Assembly (NCBI GenBank): GCA_030710605.1 | Contig: CP092879.1 | Coordinates: 46,272,222-46,336,221, forward strand | Source of the DNA: Cordylochernes scorpioides | Lineage: Eukaryota > Arthropoda > Arachnida > Pseudoscorpiones > Chernetidae | Reading direction: 5' to 3' | DNA: 64,000 nt | Shown: one piece after another, positions 1 through 9,869 of the stretch | Numbering within the stretch: position 1 is the first letter of the stretch | Layout of the letters: the number at the start of each line of letters is the position of its first letter | Notes under the pieces: model-generated | What the model saw: the letters and a program-made list of their open reading frames with translations, nothing else | What the model was told of the DNA's origin: nothing | Database searches by the model: none | Translations under genes and position numbers: made by a program

Positions 1-177
1 CAATGACAATGAATGAACAGTTTAGTGATTTAGTAAATATACCTGGACCACTTATTACAAATCAATTTATCTTAAGATGTACATTTTTATCAATTGATTT
101 GATGGGGGGTATATCACCTTTCAACTTAATTATTGAAAATTTAGAGTTATTGTCTAATTATTTTTAGAAGAAAAATT

Positions 178-595
178 CTAGGGTTGGTGGGACGAATGGC
201 AAACTGTCGGTTTTCAACAGCCAAGACCTGGGATTGAATCCGGCATTAAGCCCTTTTACCTGAAGAAAAAAAAAATTACTTCAATGGCCCCCCGTTTCTT
301 GCAAAAGTCCAACCCAAATGAGTGCAAGTAGTCAACAAGGGCTTTAGTAAACTTTCAAGTGCAAAACTCGAAATGCTTTCCACACATGTAGACATGTAGT
401 GCACACACACACAGTCTTCTTCTTCTTTCTTATGCTGCCTGTAAAGCTTGAGACTCTTGGTGTCTGCCGGGGATGAGTAGAGCTCATCAATGGATCAATA
501 CAGTTTACACACAGAGTAAAAGCATTCAATAAATACTACCTACTATAATTATCATGGCCTGTAACAGGTATACTAGGGATACTAAATAAAATAAA
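178..595 (+). repeat. tRNA-derived SINE, old copy, interrupted by a LINE 3' end
   Basis: Degenerate member of the SINE family best seen at 21648-21950. The B-box-like part (TGGGATTGAATCC), the A-run, the middle part with GTCCAACCC, and the 3' end (ATTATCATGGCCTGTA, then GGGATA) are in family order. The element is split at about 412 by a minus-strand LINE 3' end. The SINE resumes with AGTAAAAGCA after about 505. Confidence 0.75.
412..505 (-). mobile_element. LINE family 1, 3'-end fragment nested in a SINE
   Basis: On the minus strand this reads the last codons of LINE family 1 (…DELYSSP-like, with the GATGAGCTCTACTCATCC segment) and ends in the family's AAGAAAGAAGAAGAAG tail. It matches 14773-14982. 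It is 5'-truncated, as expected of LINE insertions. Confidence 0.7.
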
Positions 596-894
596 TTTTT
601 ACAATCACTATTAAAGAGAAAACAAAAATTTAAGCCATAGTGGGAATTTGTCTTCTAAAAAATAATTTAAAAAGAAGTTTTCAAACAAAAACAATGATGA
701 TAACATTCTCTCCCTAGACATCAAAAGGTGGTTGAGACATTAGCCAAAAGGAGAACTAGCATCCTTTGAAAACAGGAAGTAAGAGATAGCAAGAGACCTT
801 CTTTCACTGAGACTAAAGTCACCATGATACTACAACCTGGCCTAAATTGATCTATTCAAAGTTTTCTTCTTTTTATTTATTTTGAAATGGTAAG

Positions 895-1170
895 TTTTAC
901 TTTAAGTTGATGTATAAACCATTGATTTTTTCAACAGCCATGATTTGGAATTAAATCCTGTATTAGGGACTATTTTCTGAAAGAAAAAAAGTTGCTTCAA
1001 TGGCATCCCTGATTCTTGTCTACAAGATTCTTACAACCCCACCAGTAAGTGCAAGTAACCAAATGGGGGCTCTGGTACATTTGTAAGTGCAACAGTTGAA
1101 GGTGATGCACCTGCAGTAGAAGCAGTCGCTAGCTATCATCCACCATGACTTATCATGGCCTGTACTAGAG
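895..1170 (+). repeat. tRNA-derived SINE, degenerate copy
   Basis: It carries the family landmarks in order: a head with AAACCATTGATTTTTTCAAC, the A-rich linker, CACCAGTAAGTGCAAGTAACC, GGCTCTGGTACATTTGTAAG, AAGCAGTCGCTAGC and ATCATGGCCTGTAC. It is several percent diverged from the good copies, and its tail is AATAATAAT. Confidence 0.75.
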
Positions 1171-1397
1171 GTAATAATAATAAAAGAACCTTAGGTGTTA
1201 CAATAATATAGTAAAACCACCTTTATAAGAGCAACTTGGTTCTAACACCATGAGGTTCCGAGTATAATTAATATATAGCAACAAAGTTGCGAGAGGATTA
1301 TATTAATGTACCTATAGTTTTTACTATGGTGAGATGGACATAATGCATCTGCCTGATGAATAATTAAAGATGTCTCTCTAGGTACAGATATATATTT

Positions 1398-1548
1398 GAA
1401 AAAAGTTAAAATAAATATCAGGTGAAAAGTTTCTTTTAATTTTAAATTTGCAAGCTTTTGAGCAAATATACTGCTCTTCAATGGGCTTCAAAAGGTTGCA
1501 TATTTAAAATTAAAAGAAACTTTTTACCTGATATTTATTTTTACTTTT
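1398..1548. repeat. Foldback hairpin, arms of about 50 bp
   Basis: The left arm (1398-1447) includes AAATATCAGGTGAAAAGTTT. The right arm (1500-1548) includes AAACTTTTTACCTGATATTT, its reverse complement with few mismatches. The loop is about 52 bp. A probable degenerate MITE of unknown class; the same structure recurs in copy B at about 45485-45635. Confidence 0.7.
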
Positions 1549-1716
1549 TCAAATAATTTCTGGGTAACTATTGCTCACAGATATATATAACAGGCATTCT
1601 TATTTATATACAAAGCTTTTATTTAGGGCCGCAAGCCCTATATAGAGTTCTCCTGTACGAGAAGACTAATACTGGAAAAAATGGAAATATATATATTTAA
1701 ATTTCTCTACAAAGCT

Positions 1717-1897
1717 TCTCTTCTTCTTTCTTATCTCCACTCACCGGACACCTTATTGCAAAGCCAAAGTGTCCTTTAGGGAGAGGTGTGTCCTTTTACC
1801 AGAGAGTTGCTAAATAGTAAAAATCTTCTTCTTTCTTATCTCCACTCAATCATATTAGGGTATCAAGTTGTGACCCTTGATGGTGTCCGTTTGACAA
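1717..1897 (-). mobile_element. LINE family 1 tails around a MITE fragment
   Basis: Two minus-strand LINE-family-1 ends (CTTCTTTCTTATCTCCACTC at 1724 and again at about 1830) bracket a broken pogo-like MITE segment (about 1744-1823: TTGCAAAGCCAAAGTGTCC … GTTGCTAAATAGTAAAAAT). It reads as a MITE inserted into, or copied along with, a LINE tail. Confidence 0.6.
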
Positions 1898-2195
1898 CCA
1901 TCATGACTGGGTGAAGTAGAATGCATCTGCCTTTGTCATTAAGACTGGTAGCACTACTCAATGGCAGGCCGACTTAGCTCCAAAATAAATGGCCGCCTCT
2001 GACATGAGGAACAGATGCCATGTGCAGCCGCTCCTAACATGGAGTACAAACGCTGCTCATCCTGTATTCCTGGATTAGGAGCCCTTACAGGGTACTATCA
2101 GCCGGGCCAGCTGAACCCAGGTTTTTTAGTGAGCTTGTTACTGCTCCCCCTCCTCCTTTTTCATCCGGGCTTGGGACCATCCAAAGCTTCTAAAA
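1898..2195 (+). repeat. Unclassified interspersed repeat R1
   Basis: A GC-richer 300-bp unit that recurs in reverse orientation at 29445-29735, as a fragment at 26200-26262 and, very diverged, at 32110-32450. It includes GAAATGGCCGCCTCTGACAT-like and CAGCCGCTCCTAACATGGAG segments. Short open frames in it are not conserved in the diverged copies, so I do not call a protein. It abuts a LINE-family-1 tail, so it may be a LINE part or a SINE sharing that tail. Confidence 0.6.
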
Positions 2196-3300
2196 TACAG
2201 TAATTCAATCAGTCATCTACGATTTCTAAAAAAGCTATATTCCCTTCATACTTGGATTCCCTCAAAGAAATTTCCTTCCTGTTATACAACTGACTGTTTG
2301 GAGAAATTTGATATCCTTCCGTGATATATCCTGGTTAGAAGAACCAAGTTACAGTTCACATGATATCTGATTTGGAAATCTTGGTGCTAAAAATAATGCC
2401 TTTTTTTTTCTGACTGACTTCCCATACCTAGTTAGCTTTGCTATGCTACATATGAAACATAAATAAAATCCAGGAAATAGGCATAAAAAAAAAGTTTGAG
2501 ACCAACTTTCCCTTTAGTAAAAAAAAAATGTTCTCTCTCTAAGTTAAGGTTTCTTGCCCAATGCCTTAAAAAAATTGATCTATGTAGTTGACAAGGATGC
2601 ATACATACTGAAGGAAGGATGAGTCAGGGTTGTTTTTATTCATGTGTCTCCGTCATCATTTTTAGAAATGTCGCAGATTCAGCTAGTTGTCAGGTGCTGC
2701 CTTCACTCTCAAATTTATGCCATCCAGGAAAAACTTTCATACTTCCCTACGCTATTCCATCCACTTTTTTGCCAGTAATAATCCTTAAAATAATAACACT
2801 TTGTTATTACAGTTAACTGTTTTCAATTTAACACATACCAAATGAGATTAGAATTTTCAGTTGAAAAGTTTGTATTGAATTATAGTTGGTTAAATTAAAT
2901 AGGAGGCTCAGATCGGGATTTTAAAAAATATATATCATCAATTTATTATCGTGATACTCCTGTAGAAGGACTGACAAGTCCGAAAGCTTGAAAATAAAAA
3001 TTTGAACAAGAAACTTAGCCCTGGAAGCTATTTACACACACACACACTTTATAATATTTTTAAAAAACTATTTGATTTCGAGCAGGTGTTGAATTAATGT
3101 GTGCTTATTACAAATACACAGGGTACAAAAATTAATAACTATGGTGATATATTTGAGACTGCTTTATTGTGAGCAAGAACCATATGTAGAAAACAGACTT
3201 TGCCCTTAAGATACCCAAAATCCATTGGTATAATTATAATCCACTGGTAGGGTTTGGAGTTTTGCAAGTTACAACATATCCCCCATATTGAAGCAATTTA
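2196..3300. other. No recognisable feature
   Basis: AT-rich non-coding sequence with short homopolymers and a small CA run near 3040. I see no family match elsewhere in the window apart from its allelic partner at about 46278-47390. Confidence 0.5.
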
Positions 3301-3306
3301 TATATA

Positions 3307-3470
3307 CAGTAGAAAGTCCCTGTAAAGGACTCTTAATTGAATAGCTAAAGTGTTTTTTTAGGGAGAGGTGTCCTCTTACCGGAGAGTTGCTAAATAGTAA
3401 AAATGGTAATTTTATTAATGAAATAGAGAGGTGTCCTCTAAGCAAGTGTCCTCTCATGGAGGTTTTACTG
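3307..3470. mobile_element. Pogo-like MITE
   Basis: Starts CAGTAGAAAGTCCCTG and ends GGAGGTTTTACTG, flanked by TA on both sides. The interior has the family's AGGGAGAGGTGTCCTCTTAC and GCTAAATAGTAAAAATGGTA segments. CAG termini with a TA target are typical of pogo/Tigger-type Tc1/mariner elements. There is no transposase. Confidence 0.75.
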
Positions 3471-3496
3471 TATATGAGCACTTCATTTCTGCTTTA

Positions 3497-3690
3497 ATGA
3501 CCCCCTACCTTGATTCTTGCATAAATCCAACACTACCAGTGAGTGTAAGTAACCAAACGGGACTTCGGAAATATTTACAAGTGTAAAAGTCAAGCTGCTT
3601 TCTACAAGTGTAAACATGCGGTGGCATTTACAGTAAAAGACAGTAGCTAACTACCCCCCATGATAGTCTGTACAATGTGTACTCCTGGAT
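3497..3690 (+). repeat. tRNA-derived SINE, 3' part
   Basis: Holds the SINE body from GATTCTTGCATAAATCCAAC through GTAAACATGCGGTGGCATTT to the CCATGATAGTCTGTACAATG end. The tRNA head is missing. Confidence 0.7.
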
Positions 3691-3709
3691 ATATAATTAC
3701 AGTAAAACC

Positions 3710-3879
3710 TCTCTGTAAAGGACAACACCTAATTGCAGAGCCAAATTGTCCTTTAGGGAGAAGTGTCCTCTTACCAGAGAGTTTCTAAATAGTAAAAATG
3801 GTAATTTAAGAGTTTAAAACTGTCTCCTTTGTAGAGAGGTGTCTTCTAGCACGAGTGTCTTCTCATGGAGGTTTTACTG
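3710..3879. mobile_element. Pogo-like MITE
   Basis: CAGTAAAACCTCTCTGTAAA … GGAGGTTTTACTG with TA-rich flanks and the standard interior. The allelic copy at about 47775-47921 has lost a 38-bp piece that includes the left terminus. Confidence 0.75.
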
Positions 3880-3900
3880 TATATAATTTATAAAATAATT

Positions 3901-4057
3901 GGATAAGGCACAATTTGGATTATAGACTATAACTATAAGAAAATAAGACCAAATCCAAATTAATTAATAGTGTGTGACATTTCATTAACAGCATTATTAC
4001 CGAAACGTCACACACTATTAATTAGTTTGGATTTGGTCCTATTTTCTTGTAGTTCTA
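3901..4057. mobile_element. Foldback MITE (GATAAGGCACAATTTGG family)
   Basis: Left arm GATAAGGCACAATTTGGATT … AAGACCAAATCCAAATTAAT … AGTGTGTGACATTTC. The right arm GAAACGTCACACACTATTAA … GGATTTGGTCCTATTTTC is its reverse complement. The loop is short, so the element is a near-complete palindrome. Confidence 0.8.
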
Positions 4058-4484
4058 AAATAATAATAATAAACAAATAAAAGTTTAAATTCAAGATTCT
4101 AACTGTGGCTGTAGAGATAATTATCTACAGTTAACTATATAATTAACAATGCCATGCCACCACTAATTAATGATGTAGTAAATTAAATTAAATCAATTAT
4201 GACTCATTCAACCTATTATCTTAATCAACAATTCATACCCTCCAATCTCATCATCTTTGTTGCGTCAAGATCAGCTCATCACATCCCCAGGGTAGTGGTG
4301 ACACAACAGCTACCAGAATAACCAAGGCTAACCACCCAGCCCACATTACTAGTTTGTGGCCACCTCAATACCATGGAAATCACTCACTATTTCACCCCAA
4401 ACATTCATATACAAATTCTCTTGGATGATACAGACACCATTTTACAAATAATTATTGTATGATGCACTAGCGCGCCATCTGTTA
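4058..4484. other. No recognisable feature
   Basis: AT-rich sequence with a moderately GC-richer stretch around 4260-4340. No open frame, splice pair or repeat partner found apart from the allelic copy. Confidence 0.45.
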
Positions 4485-4800
4485 TCAAAATTCGAAACTA
4501 TTTTAAAGGCGTAAGATTTGTTTTGAAATTAAACAATTTCTACTGCCCTTACTGCAATGGAAAAATTAATGGGAGGGCCTGGCTCATCAGTGGTGAACCC
4601 TCCTAGCGGTTTAAAAGGAAGTTCAAAAATGCAATATAACAGCAGTATGGTAGATTAAACTGGCGAAACCACTGGGAGAGTTCACCACTGATGAGCCAGG
4701 CCCTCCCTCTTAAATTTTTCCATTGCAGTAAGGGCAGTAGAAATTGTTTAATTTCAAAAAGAATCTTACACCTTTAAAATAGTTTTGAATTTTAAATAAT
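4485..4800. mobile_element. Foldback MITE, second family (TACTGCCCTTACTGCAATGG)
   Basis: Left arm: AAACTATTTTAAAGGCGTAA … TACTGCCCTTACTGCAATGG … GGGCCTGGCTCATCAGTGGT. Right arm: CACTGATGAGCCAGGCCCTC … CCATTGCAGTAAGGGCAGTA … CACCTTTAAAATAGTTTTGA. Arms are about 130 bp around a loop of about 60 bp. Partial relatives lie at 17940-18110, 24085-24225, 27436-27515 and 60040-60170. Confidence 0.8.
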
Positions 4801-5371
4801 GATTGTATTTTTAAAATAAAAAAAAAAGGTATATCCTGACCATTCACAAGGGCATTTTAGATGGCAGAGTGCCCTTTAGTGAACCCAAAAATCAATTAAA
4901 TGTTGATTTAGGATTGTTCCATAATATTCAGTCAACCCATTTTCTTGATATATCAAGAAATGTGATAGTTTAGACCACATTCTTTTAGGGCTAAAAGTTA
5001 AACTTGTGTATGTGTACCAGACAATCTCAAGTCTGAAATGGCAAAAGGTAAATCTGAAACTCCATAATGCGCAGTTTTAAAATATCATTATCTTCAATGT
5101 ACAGTTTGCCCCGATGTTGCCTCATAATTACCCAGGATACTTCCAAAGGTGCTGGTGACATTTCATCAACCTTGCCCATCCATCTGATAAAGTCAATTAT
5201 CCTTGGTGGTGACTAATGTTTTTGAAATATCCCACTGTAATTTGTATGCTTGGTAGTTGTTTACCTTACTACTGGTGGATAACAAGTTTGGTGATAGGTG
5301 TTCTCTTACCAGAGAGCAACTCTAATTGGTAAAAAATACTAGTATGAAAGCCTTTCTTTGTATAGAGGAGG
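4801..5371. other. No recognisable feature
   Basis: AT-rich sequence. The last 80 bases hold GGTGTTCTCTTACCAGAGAG, a small broken piece of the pogo-like MITE interior, just outside the expanded MITE. Confidence 0.45.
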
Positions 5372-5373
5372 TA

Positions 5374-6518
5374 CAGTAGAACCTCTCTTTAGCGGACACC
5401 TCTCTACAAAGGACAGTTTTCATTTACAAAATTACTATTTTTACAATTTAGTAACCCTCCGGTAAGAGGACACCTCTCTCTACAAAGGACAGTTTTCATT
5501 TACAAAATTACTATTTTTACAATTTAGTAACCCTCCGGTAAGAGGACACCTCTCTCTACAAAGGACAGTTTTCATTTACAAAATTACTATTTTTACAATT
5601 TAGTAACTCTCTGGTAAGAGGACACCTCTCTCTACAAAGGACAGTTTTTCATTTACAAAATTACTATTTTTACAATCTAGTAACTCTCTGGTAAGAGGAC
5701 ATCTCTCTACAAAGGAGTTTTCATTTACAAAATTACTATTTTTACAATTTAGTAACCCTCCGGTAAGAGGACACCTCTCTCTACAAAGGACAGTTTTCAT
5801 TTACAAAATTACTATTTTTACAATTTAGTAACTCTCCGGTAAGAGGACACCTCTCTCTACAAAGGACAGTTTTCATTTACAAAATTACCATTTTTACAAT
5901 TTCGTAACTCTCCGGTAAGAGGACACCTCTCTCTACAAGGGACAGTTTTCATTTACAAAATTACTATTTTTACAATTTCGTAACTCTCCGGTAAGAGGAC
6001 ACCTCTCTCTACAAGGGACAGTTTTCATTTACAAAATTACTATTTTTACAATTTAGTAACTCTCCGGTAAGAGGACACCTCTCTCTACAAAGGACAGTTT
6101 TCATTTACAAAATTACTATTTTTACAATTTCGTAACTCTCCGGTAAGAGGACACCTCTCTCTACAAAGGACAGTTTTCATTTACAAAATTACTATTTTTA
6201 CAATTTAGTAACTCTCCGGTAAGAGGACACCTCTCTCTACAAAGGACAGTTTTCATTTACAAAATTACTATTTTTACAATTTCGTAACTCTCCGGTAAGA
6301 GGACACCTCTCTCTACAAAGGACAGTTTTCATTTACAAAATTACTATTTTTACAATTTAGTAACTCTCTGGTAAGAGGACACCTCTCTCTACAAAGGACA
6401 GTTTTCATTTACAAAATTACCATTTTTACAATTTAGTAACTCTCCAGTAAGAGGACACCTCTCCCTAAAAGACAGTTTGGGTATGCAATTAGGTGTACTT
6501 TACAGGGAGGTTCTACTG
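5374..6518. repeat. Pogo-like MITE carrying a 76-bp minisatellite (about 13 units)
   Basis: The element begins CAGTAGAACCTCTCTTTAGC and ends GGGAGGTTCTACTG, with TA at 5372-5373 and 6519-6520. Between the termini the internal module (GGTAAGAGGACACCTCTCTC … TTTTCATTTACAAAATTACT … ACAATTTAGTAA) repeats head to tail with a 76-bp period. GGTAAGAGG (or AGTAAGAGG) recurs near 5461, 5537, 5613, 5690, 5762, 5838, 5914, 5990, 6066, 6142, 6218, 6294, 6370 and 6446. Variants TTAGTAA/TTCGTAA and ACTATTT/ACCATTT mark individual units. An ordinary family member is 160-175 bp with one such module. Confidence 0.92.
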
Positions 6519-6520
6519 TA

Positions 6521-7196
6521 CATGCTAGTGGAAGTGTCCACTTATGGAGGTCCGACTTTATTCCATTTGTAAAATCCTCTCCTAATTAATTGTTTCAAAG
6601 GAAAATTGATCTAAAAATGGAAAGGAACATCTCTCTCATCAAAATAGAAACTAGTGTTTTATCCTTAACCTAATTCTGCTAGGTTGCAGAAAAGGTCATG
6701 AAGTGATGGCACCCAAGTCTTCCAAGCCTAATATTGACACTTGTCTTGTTACTTTTTTCTGTTCCCAATATTTTTTGTTCCTACTTATGATGTGGTTTTG
6801 GGTCGAAGATCCTGGAATAACTTGGCTACAACAGTTTTACTCTGTGACACTGAATCATTGACAGGGTTATGATATTAAATATGGGGGAGCTAACATTGAC
6901 CACCTCTCACTGAAAATCAAACAAAATTATTACTCTAAGTATAATGTAGGAAAAAAAAGTAACTTTAGGTGGTGACGACAATAGAGTTTGGTTTGCCAAT
7001 ATTGATGTATTAAAAGGGTAGTGGTGCAACTCGAGGAAGAACATGTCGCCTTTGTCACACACCCTTTTCTTTCCTCTGGTAAATAAAAAACTATTCCATT
7101 ACAGGATGCTTTGCTTGTTTCCTTGTCCCCCACTCAACTTTCCAGTCCAAATGGCACAGCAAGCTATAGGACGCCCCATCATACCTATCTAAGAGT
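6521..7196. other. No recognisable feature
   Basis: AT-rich sequence without a convincing open frame or a repeat partner outside the allelic block. Confidence 0.45.
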
Positions 7197-7340
7197 TGAT
7201 AAAGCACAATTTGGATTATAGATTATAATACGAGAAGACCTAATCCAAATAAATTGTGTGTGACATTTCAGCAACAACATTGTTACCATCATCATACAAA
7301 AGAATAAATAAAATTATTTGGTCTTATTTTCTCGTACTAT
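7197..7340. mobile_element. Foldback MITE, AAGACCTAATCC subfamily
   Basis: TGATAAAGCACAATTTGGAT … AAGACCTAATCCAAATAAAT … TTGTGTGTGACATTTCAGCA … TTGTTACCATCATCATACAA, then a shortened right arm ATTATTTGGTCTTATTTTCT. One arm is incomplete. Confidence 0.7.
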
Positions 7341-7835
7341 TCAAGAGTTGAAATTCCTAATTTATAGCTGTATTTCCCTTATTTATTTCACAGCATTGTG
7401 GCAATATGAAGGGTAAGTAGGAAAGTGATGTTCTAGGAACTGTTACCAACACAAACTTGTTTTATGCTGCTTACCTCTAGAACTTTGATGTTAAGAAGCC
7501 CAAGAATAAAAAGAGAGGTGAATAGAAAATGCTCTATAAAATGTGGCATTTGTTGAATATATGGTAAAACCTGTGAGAGACCTATCAGATGATCAACCTC
7601 AGTTTTAGGAAAAAAAGTAACTAAGATCTAAGCTCCAATGTAAGGCCTCCTCCTCCAGAAGCATCCTTACTTAGTACCATCTATTAGCCATGAACATATT
7701 CAGGTTATCAATAACCAATACAACAGTTTTCACTAGATGGATATTTGAACAAGTTTCTTCAGTCAAATATAATGATACTTCTTTAATTCATATTTCAGGG
7801 CTATACCACAAAAAATATGAAAGATTATATATATA
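7341..7835. other. No recognisable feature
   Basis: AT-rich sequence. No supported exon or repeat other than the allelic match at about 51760-52255. Confidence 0.4.
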
Positions 7836-8010
7836 CAGTTAAACCTATCTAGAGCGCCCCCTCTAAATAGTGCCTTCCTCTCTATAGCGCCCAATTTTAA
7901 ATACATAGTACGATGCAATTTACATTAAAAGTGACCTGTCTATAGCACCCCCTCTCTATAGCACCCTATTTTGGCGAGTCCCAAGAGGGGGCGCTATACA
8001 GTTTTAACTG
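7836..8010. mobile_element. Pogo-like MITE, CAGTTAAACC family
   Basis: Starts CAGTTAAACCTATCTAGAGC and ends GCGCTATACAGTTTTAACTG, flanked by TA. The interior repeats TCTCTATAGCGCCC-type words in both orientations. Two more copies lie at 24234-24410 (inverted) and 52256-52432. Confidence 0.8.
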
Positions 8011-8714
8011 TATATATATTTTTTTAATTTTGACTAAAAATTTCAAGAACTAATGCATTTTTTAAATGAAATTTCTAGTCAACATTATTTAGTTTTTCTA
8101 TCTTAGTTGAGATGTTTGTGGGGGCACAGAAAAAAAAAATAAATCATTTAAAAATCTGCATTATCGAGGTGTAGGCATTAAAGATATGTGTATATTACTG
8201 TATAACCAGCAATAAAAAAAGGGAGCACAGGTATTTTGCAAAGAGATACACAGTGAAGAATGAGAAGTGGATCAAGGAAGGATTGGTTTGATACACCATA
8301 ATAGAGCTTGTAGTTAGAAGACAAATGAGGATTGGAAAAAAAAAGGATGAAATGATATACCAAGCCCTACGTGTCCATGATAAACTACCCAATAATAAAG
8401 TCTGTTAATATGTTAGCCATACATTTCTAAAAAAAAAAAAGGCAGAAAGCAAGGTCCTTTCAATGGTAGACAGACACAATGTTGCGGCCTAGATCCATGT
8501 ACATACAGCCTTTACATTCTGCTAATAAGCTAATCCTGGACACATTTGATGGCTCGTACAAAGGCCTCATTATAAATATCATCCTATACGGCTCTCTTTA
8601 TGTCTGGTTGAGTCCGCACATTTTGTTGTCTTGCATTAATCTGTGTTGTATTTTGAAATTTCAGTTCTATAACCAAGTTTTTATTATCCCAATGGTACTG
8701 GAACACATGGTACA
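8011..8714. other. Unannotated sequence before the gap
   Basis: AT-rich. A small hairpin (GACTAAAAATTTCAAGAACT … GAAATTTCTAGTC) sits at 8029-8081. The remainder, including 8470-8714, shows no exon I can defend and ends exactly at the N run. Confidence 0.4.
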
Positions 8715-8814
8715 NNNNNNNNNNNNNNNNNNNNNNNNNNNNNNNNNNNNNNNNNNNNNNNNNNNNNNNNNNNNNNNNNNNNNNNNNNNNNNNNNNNNNN
8801 NNNNNNNNNNNNNN
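8715..8814. other. Assembly gap (100 N)
   Basis: Exactly 100 N, the conventional length for a gap of unknown size. The left flank ends ACACATGGTACA. In copy B that sequence continues GGAAGCATGG, which appears in this window only after the second gap at 60271. Confidence 0.99.
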
Positions 8815-8984
8815 GATCTCTTGTGGGGTTGGATTAAAGGTTTTAGACTGCCGTACCAAGACAATCGGTTCTGTTTGTCAAAATTAAAAAGAATATTATG
8901 AAGGGTATTTAGAACTTATTTAGTTTCCACATTGCTTATCAGATAGGCTACAATTATTTCAAGCCATCTCCTAACTTGTAGCTA

Positions 8985-9170
8985 TAATTCATAATCCAAA
9001 TTGTGCTTTATCACTTATTATCCCAGTCTGAGCTTGGTTGCTATAGCTTTCCATTTTAATAATGTATTGGCTAGTGAAGAATCACAGGGTAACAAGACTA
9101 AAGAAGTGAAGTTTTGGTAACTGATGTTGTTACCTTCAGGTTGTTACTGAAATGTCTCAATTTATTTATT
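8985..9170. mobile_element. Foldback MITE fragments, AATCACAGGGTAACAAGAC variant
   Basis: ATAATCCAAATTGTGCTTTA is a right terminus of the foldback family. It is followed by GAATCACAGGGTAACAAGAC and GATGTTGTTACCTTCAGGTT, which are related to 10296-10410 and to 41769-42006. Probably a third, older subfamily. The flanks 8815-8984 and 9171-9650 show nothing I recognise. Confidence 0.5.
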
Positions 9171-9651
9171 TGGGTAACCCGGATTCCTGGAGCATACTAA
9201 AAATATAATATTGTAACAAAATATTTATTATTTTATTAGCAGAGTATTATTTGTTTATGTTTATATTTTGCTATACTCTGTACACTTCCCTCTTTTGCTT
9301 ATCTTTTGTTTATCACTCATAGTTTGTTCTTGCCTGAAATAAATTGTTGTCTCATCCCGAAGTTGGCCTTCCCTAATTTTCCACATGGTAATATAATGCT
9401 TAAAGTGATGTAAGAGACCAAAGTGGTTATACTCAGGTTTTACGTACTATAGCCGTAGCTATACCAAGAGAAGACTATTTATAGAAGGCAGTAAGAAGAA
9501 TATATCAACACAGTACAAAATGTGTGTCAACCAACCAAGGGACAATGGCTGGCTGTGTGTTCATCAACACCCTATTGTGTCTGTCCCGGCAACTAGGACA
9601 GCTATCTGTCTGTCAGTCACAGTCTCGTGGGATCACTTAGTATCCCCAATT

Positions 9652-9869
9652 ACAAGGTATTAAGACCTAATCCAAATAAATTAGTAGTGTGTGATGTTTC
9701 AGTAACAGCGTTGTTACCATCTTTAGACAAAAGAATAAGTGAGAAAAAATATCACAGCATGTTCTTAAATATTCTCATTTATTATTTTGTCTGATGGTAA
9801 CAACGTTGTTACTGAAACGTCACACACTATTAATTTATTAGGCCTTATTTTCTTGTGGCTATAATCTAC
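9652..9869. mobile_element. Foldback MITE, near-complete palindrome
   Basis: ACAAGGTATTAAGACCTAAT … GTGTGTGATGTTTCAGTAAC … TTGTTACCATC, a loop with ATATCACAGCATGTTCTTAA, then GATGGTAACAACGTTGTTAC … GAAACGTCACACACTATTAA … CTTATTTTCTTGT. Confidence 0.8.

Larger units (their letters stand above)
1..8714. repeat. Large duplicated block, copy A (matches 44103-53135)
   Basis: The whole stretch up to the first N gap runs collinear and in the same orientation with 44103-53135. Differences are scattered single bases, small indels, a 38-bp deletion in the other copy, and five extra minisatellite units in the other copy. Every repeat inside it (SINEs, MITEs, foldbacks, LINE tails) has its partner at the matching place. 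The copy starts at or before base 1. Most likely this is one allele of a locus whose other allele is the 44-kb copy. Confidence 0.95.

Noticed and set aside
5600..5800. Repetitive protein from the 76-bp array
   Set aside because: 76 is not a multiple of three, so no frame stays in register. The array is non-coding.
5374..6518. CRISPR array
   Set aside because: Units are head to tail without unique spacers and lie inside a MITE of an animal genome.
8479..8901. Frames running through the N run at 8715-8814
   Set aside because: They are open only because N was translated as unknown residues. The flanks come from different contigs.
9652..9869. Intrinsic (bacterial) terminators suggested by hairpins followed by T-runs
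   Set aside because: The hairpins are MITE palindromes in a eukaryotic context.
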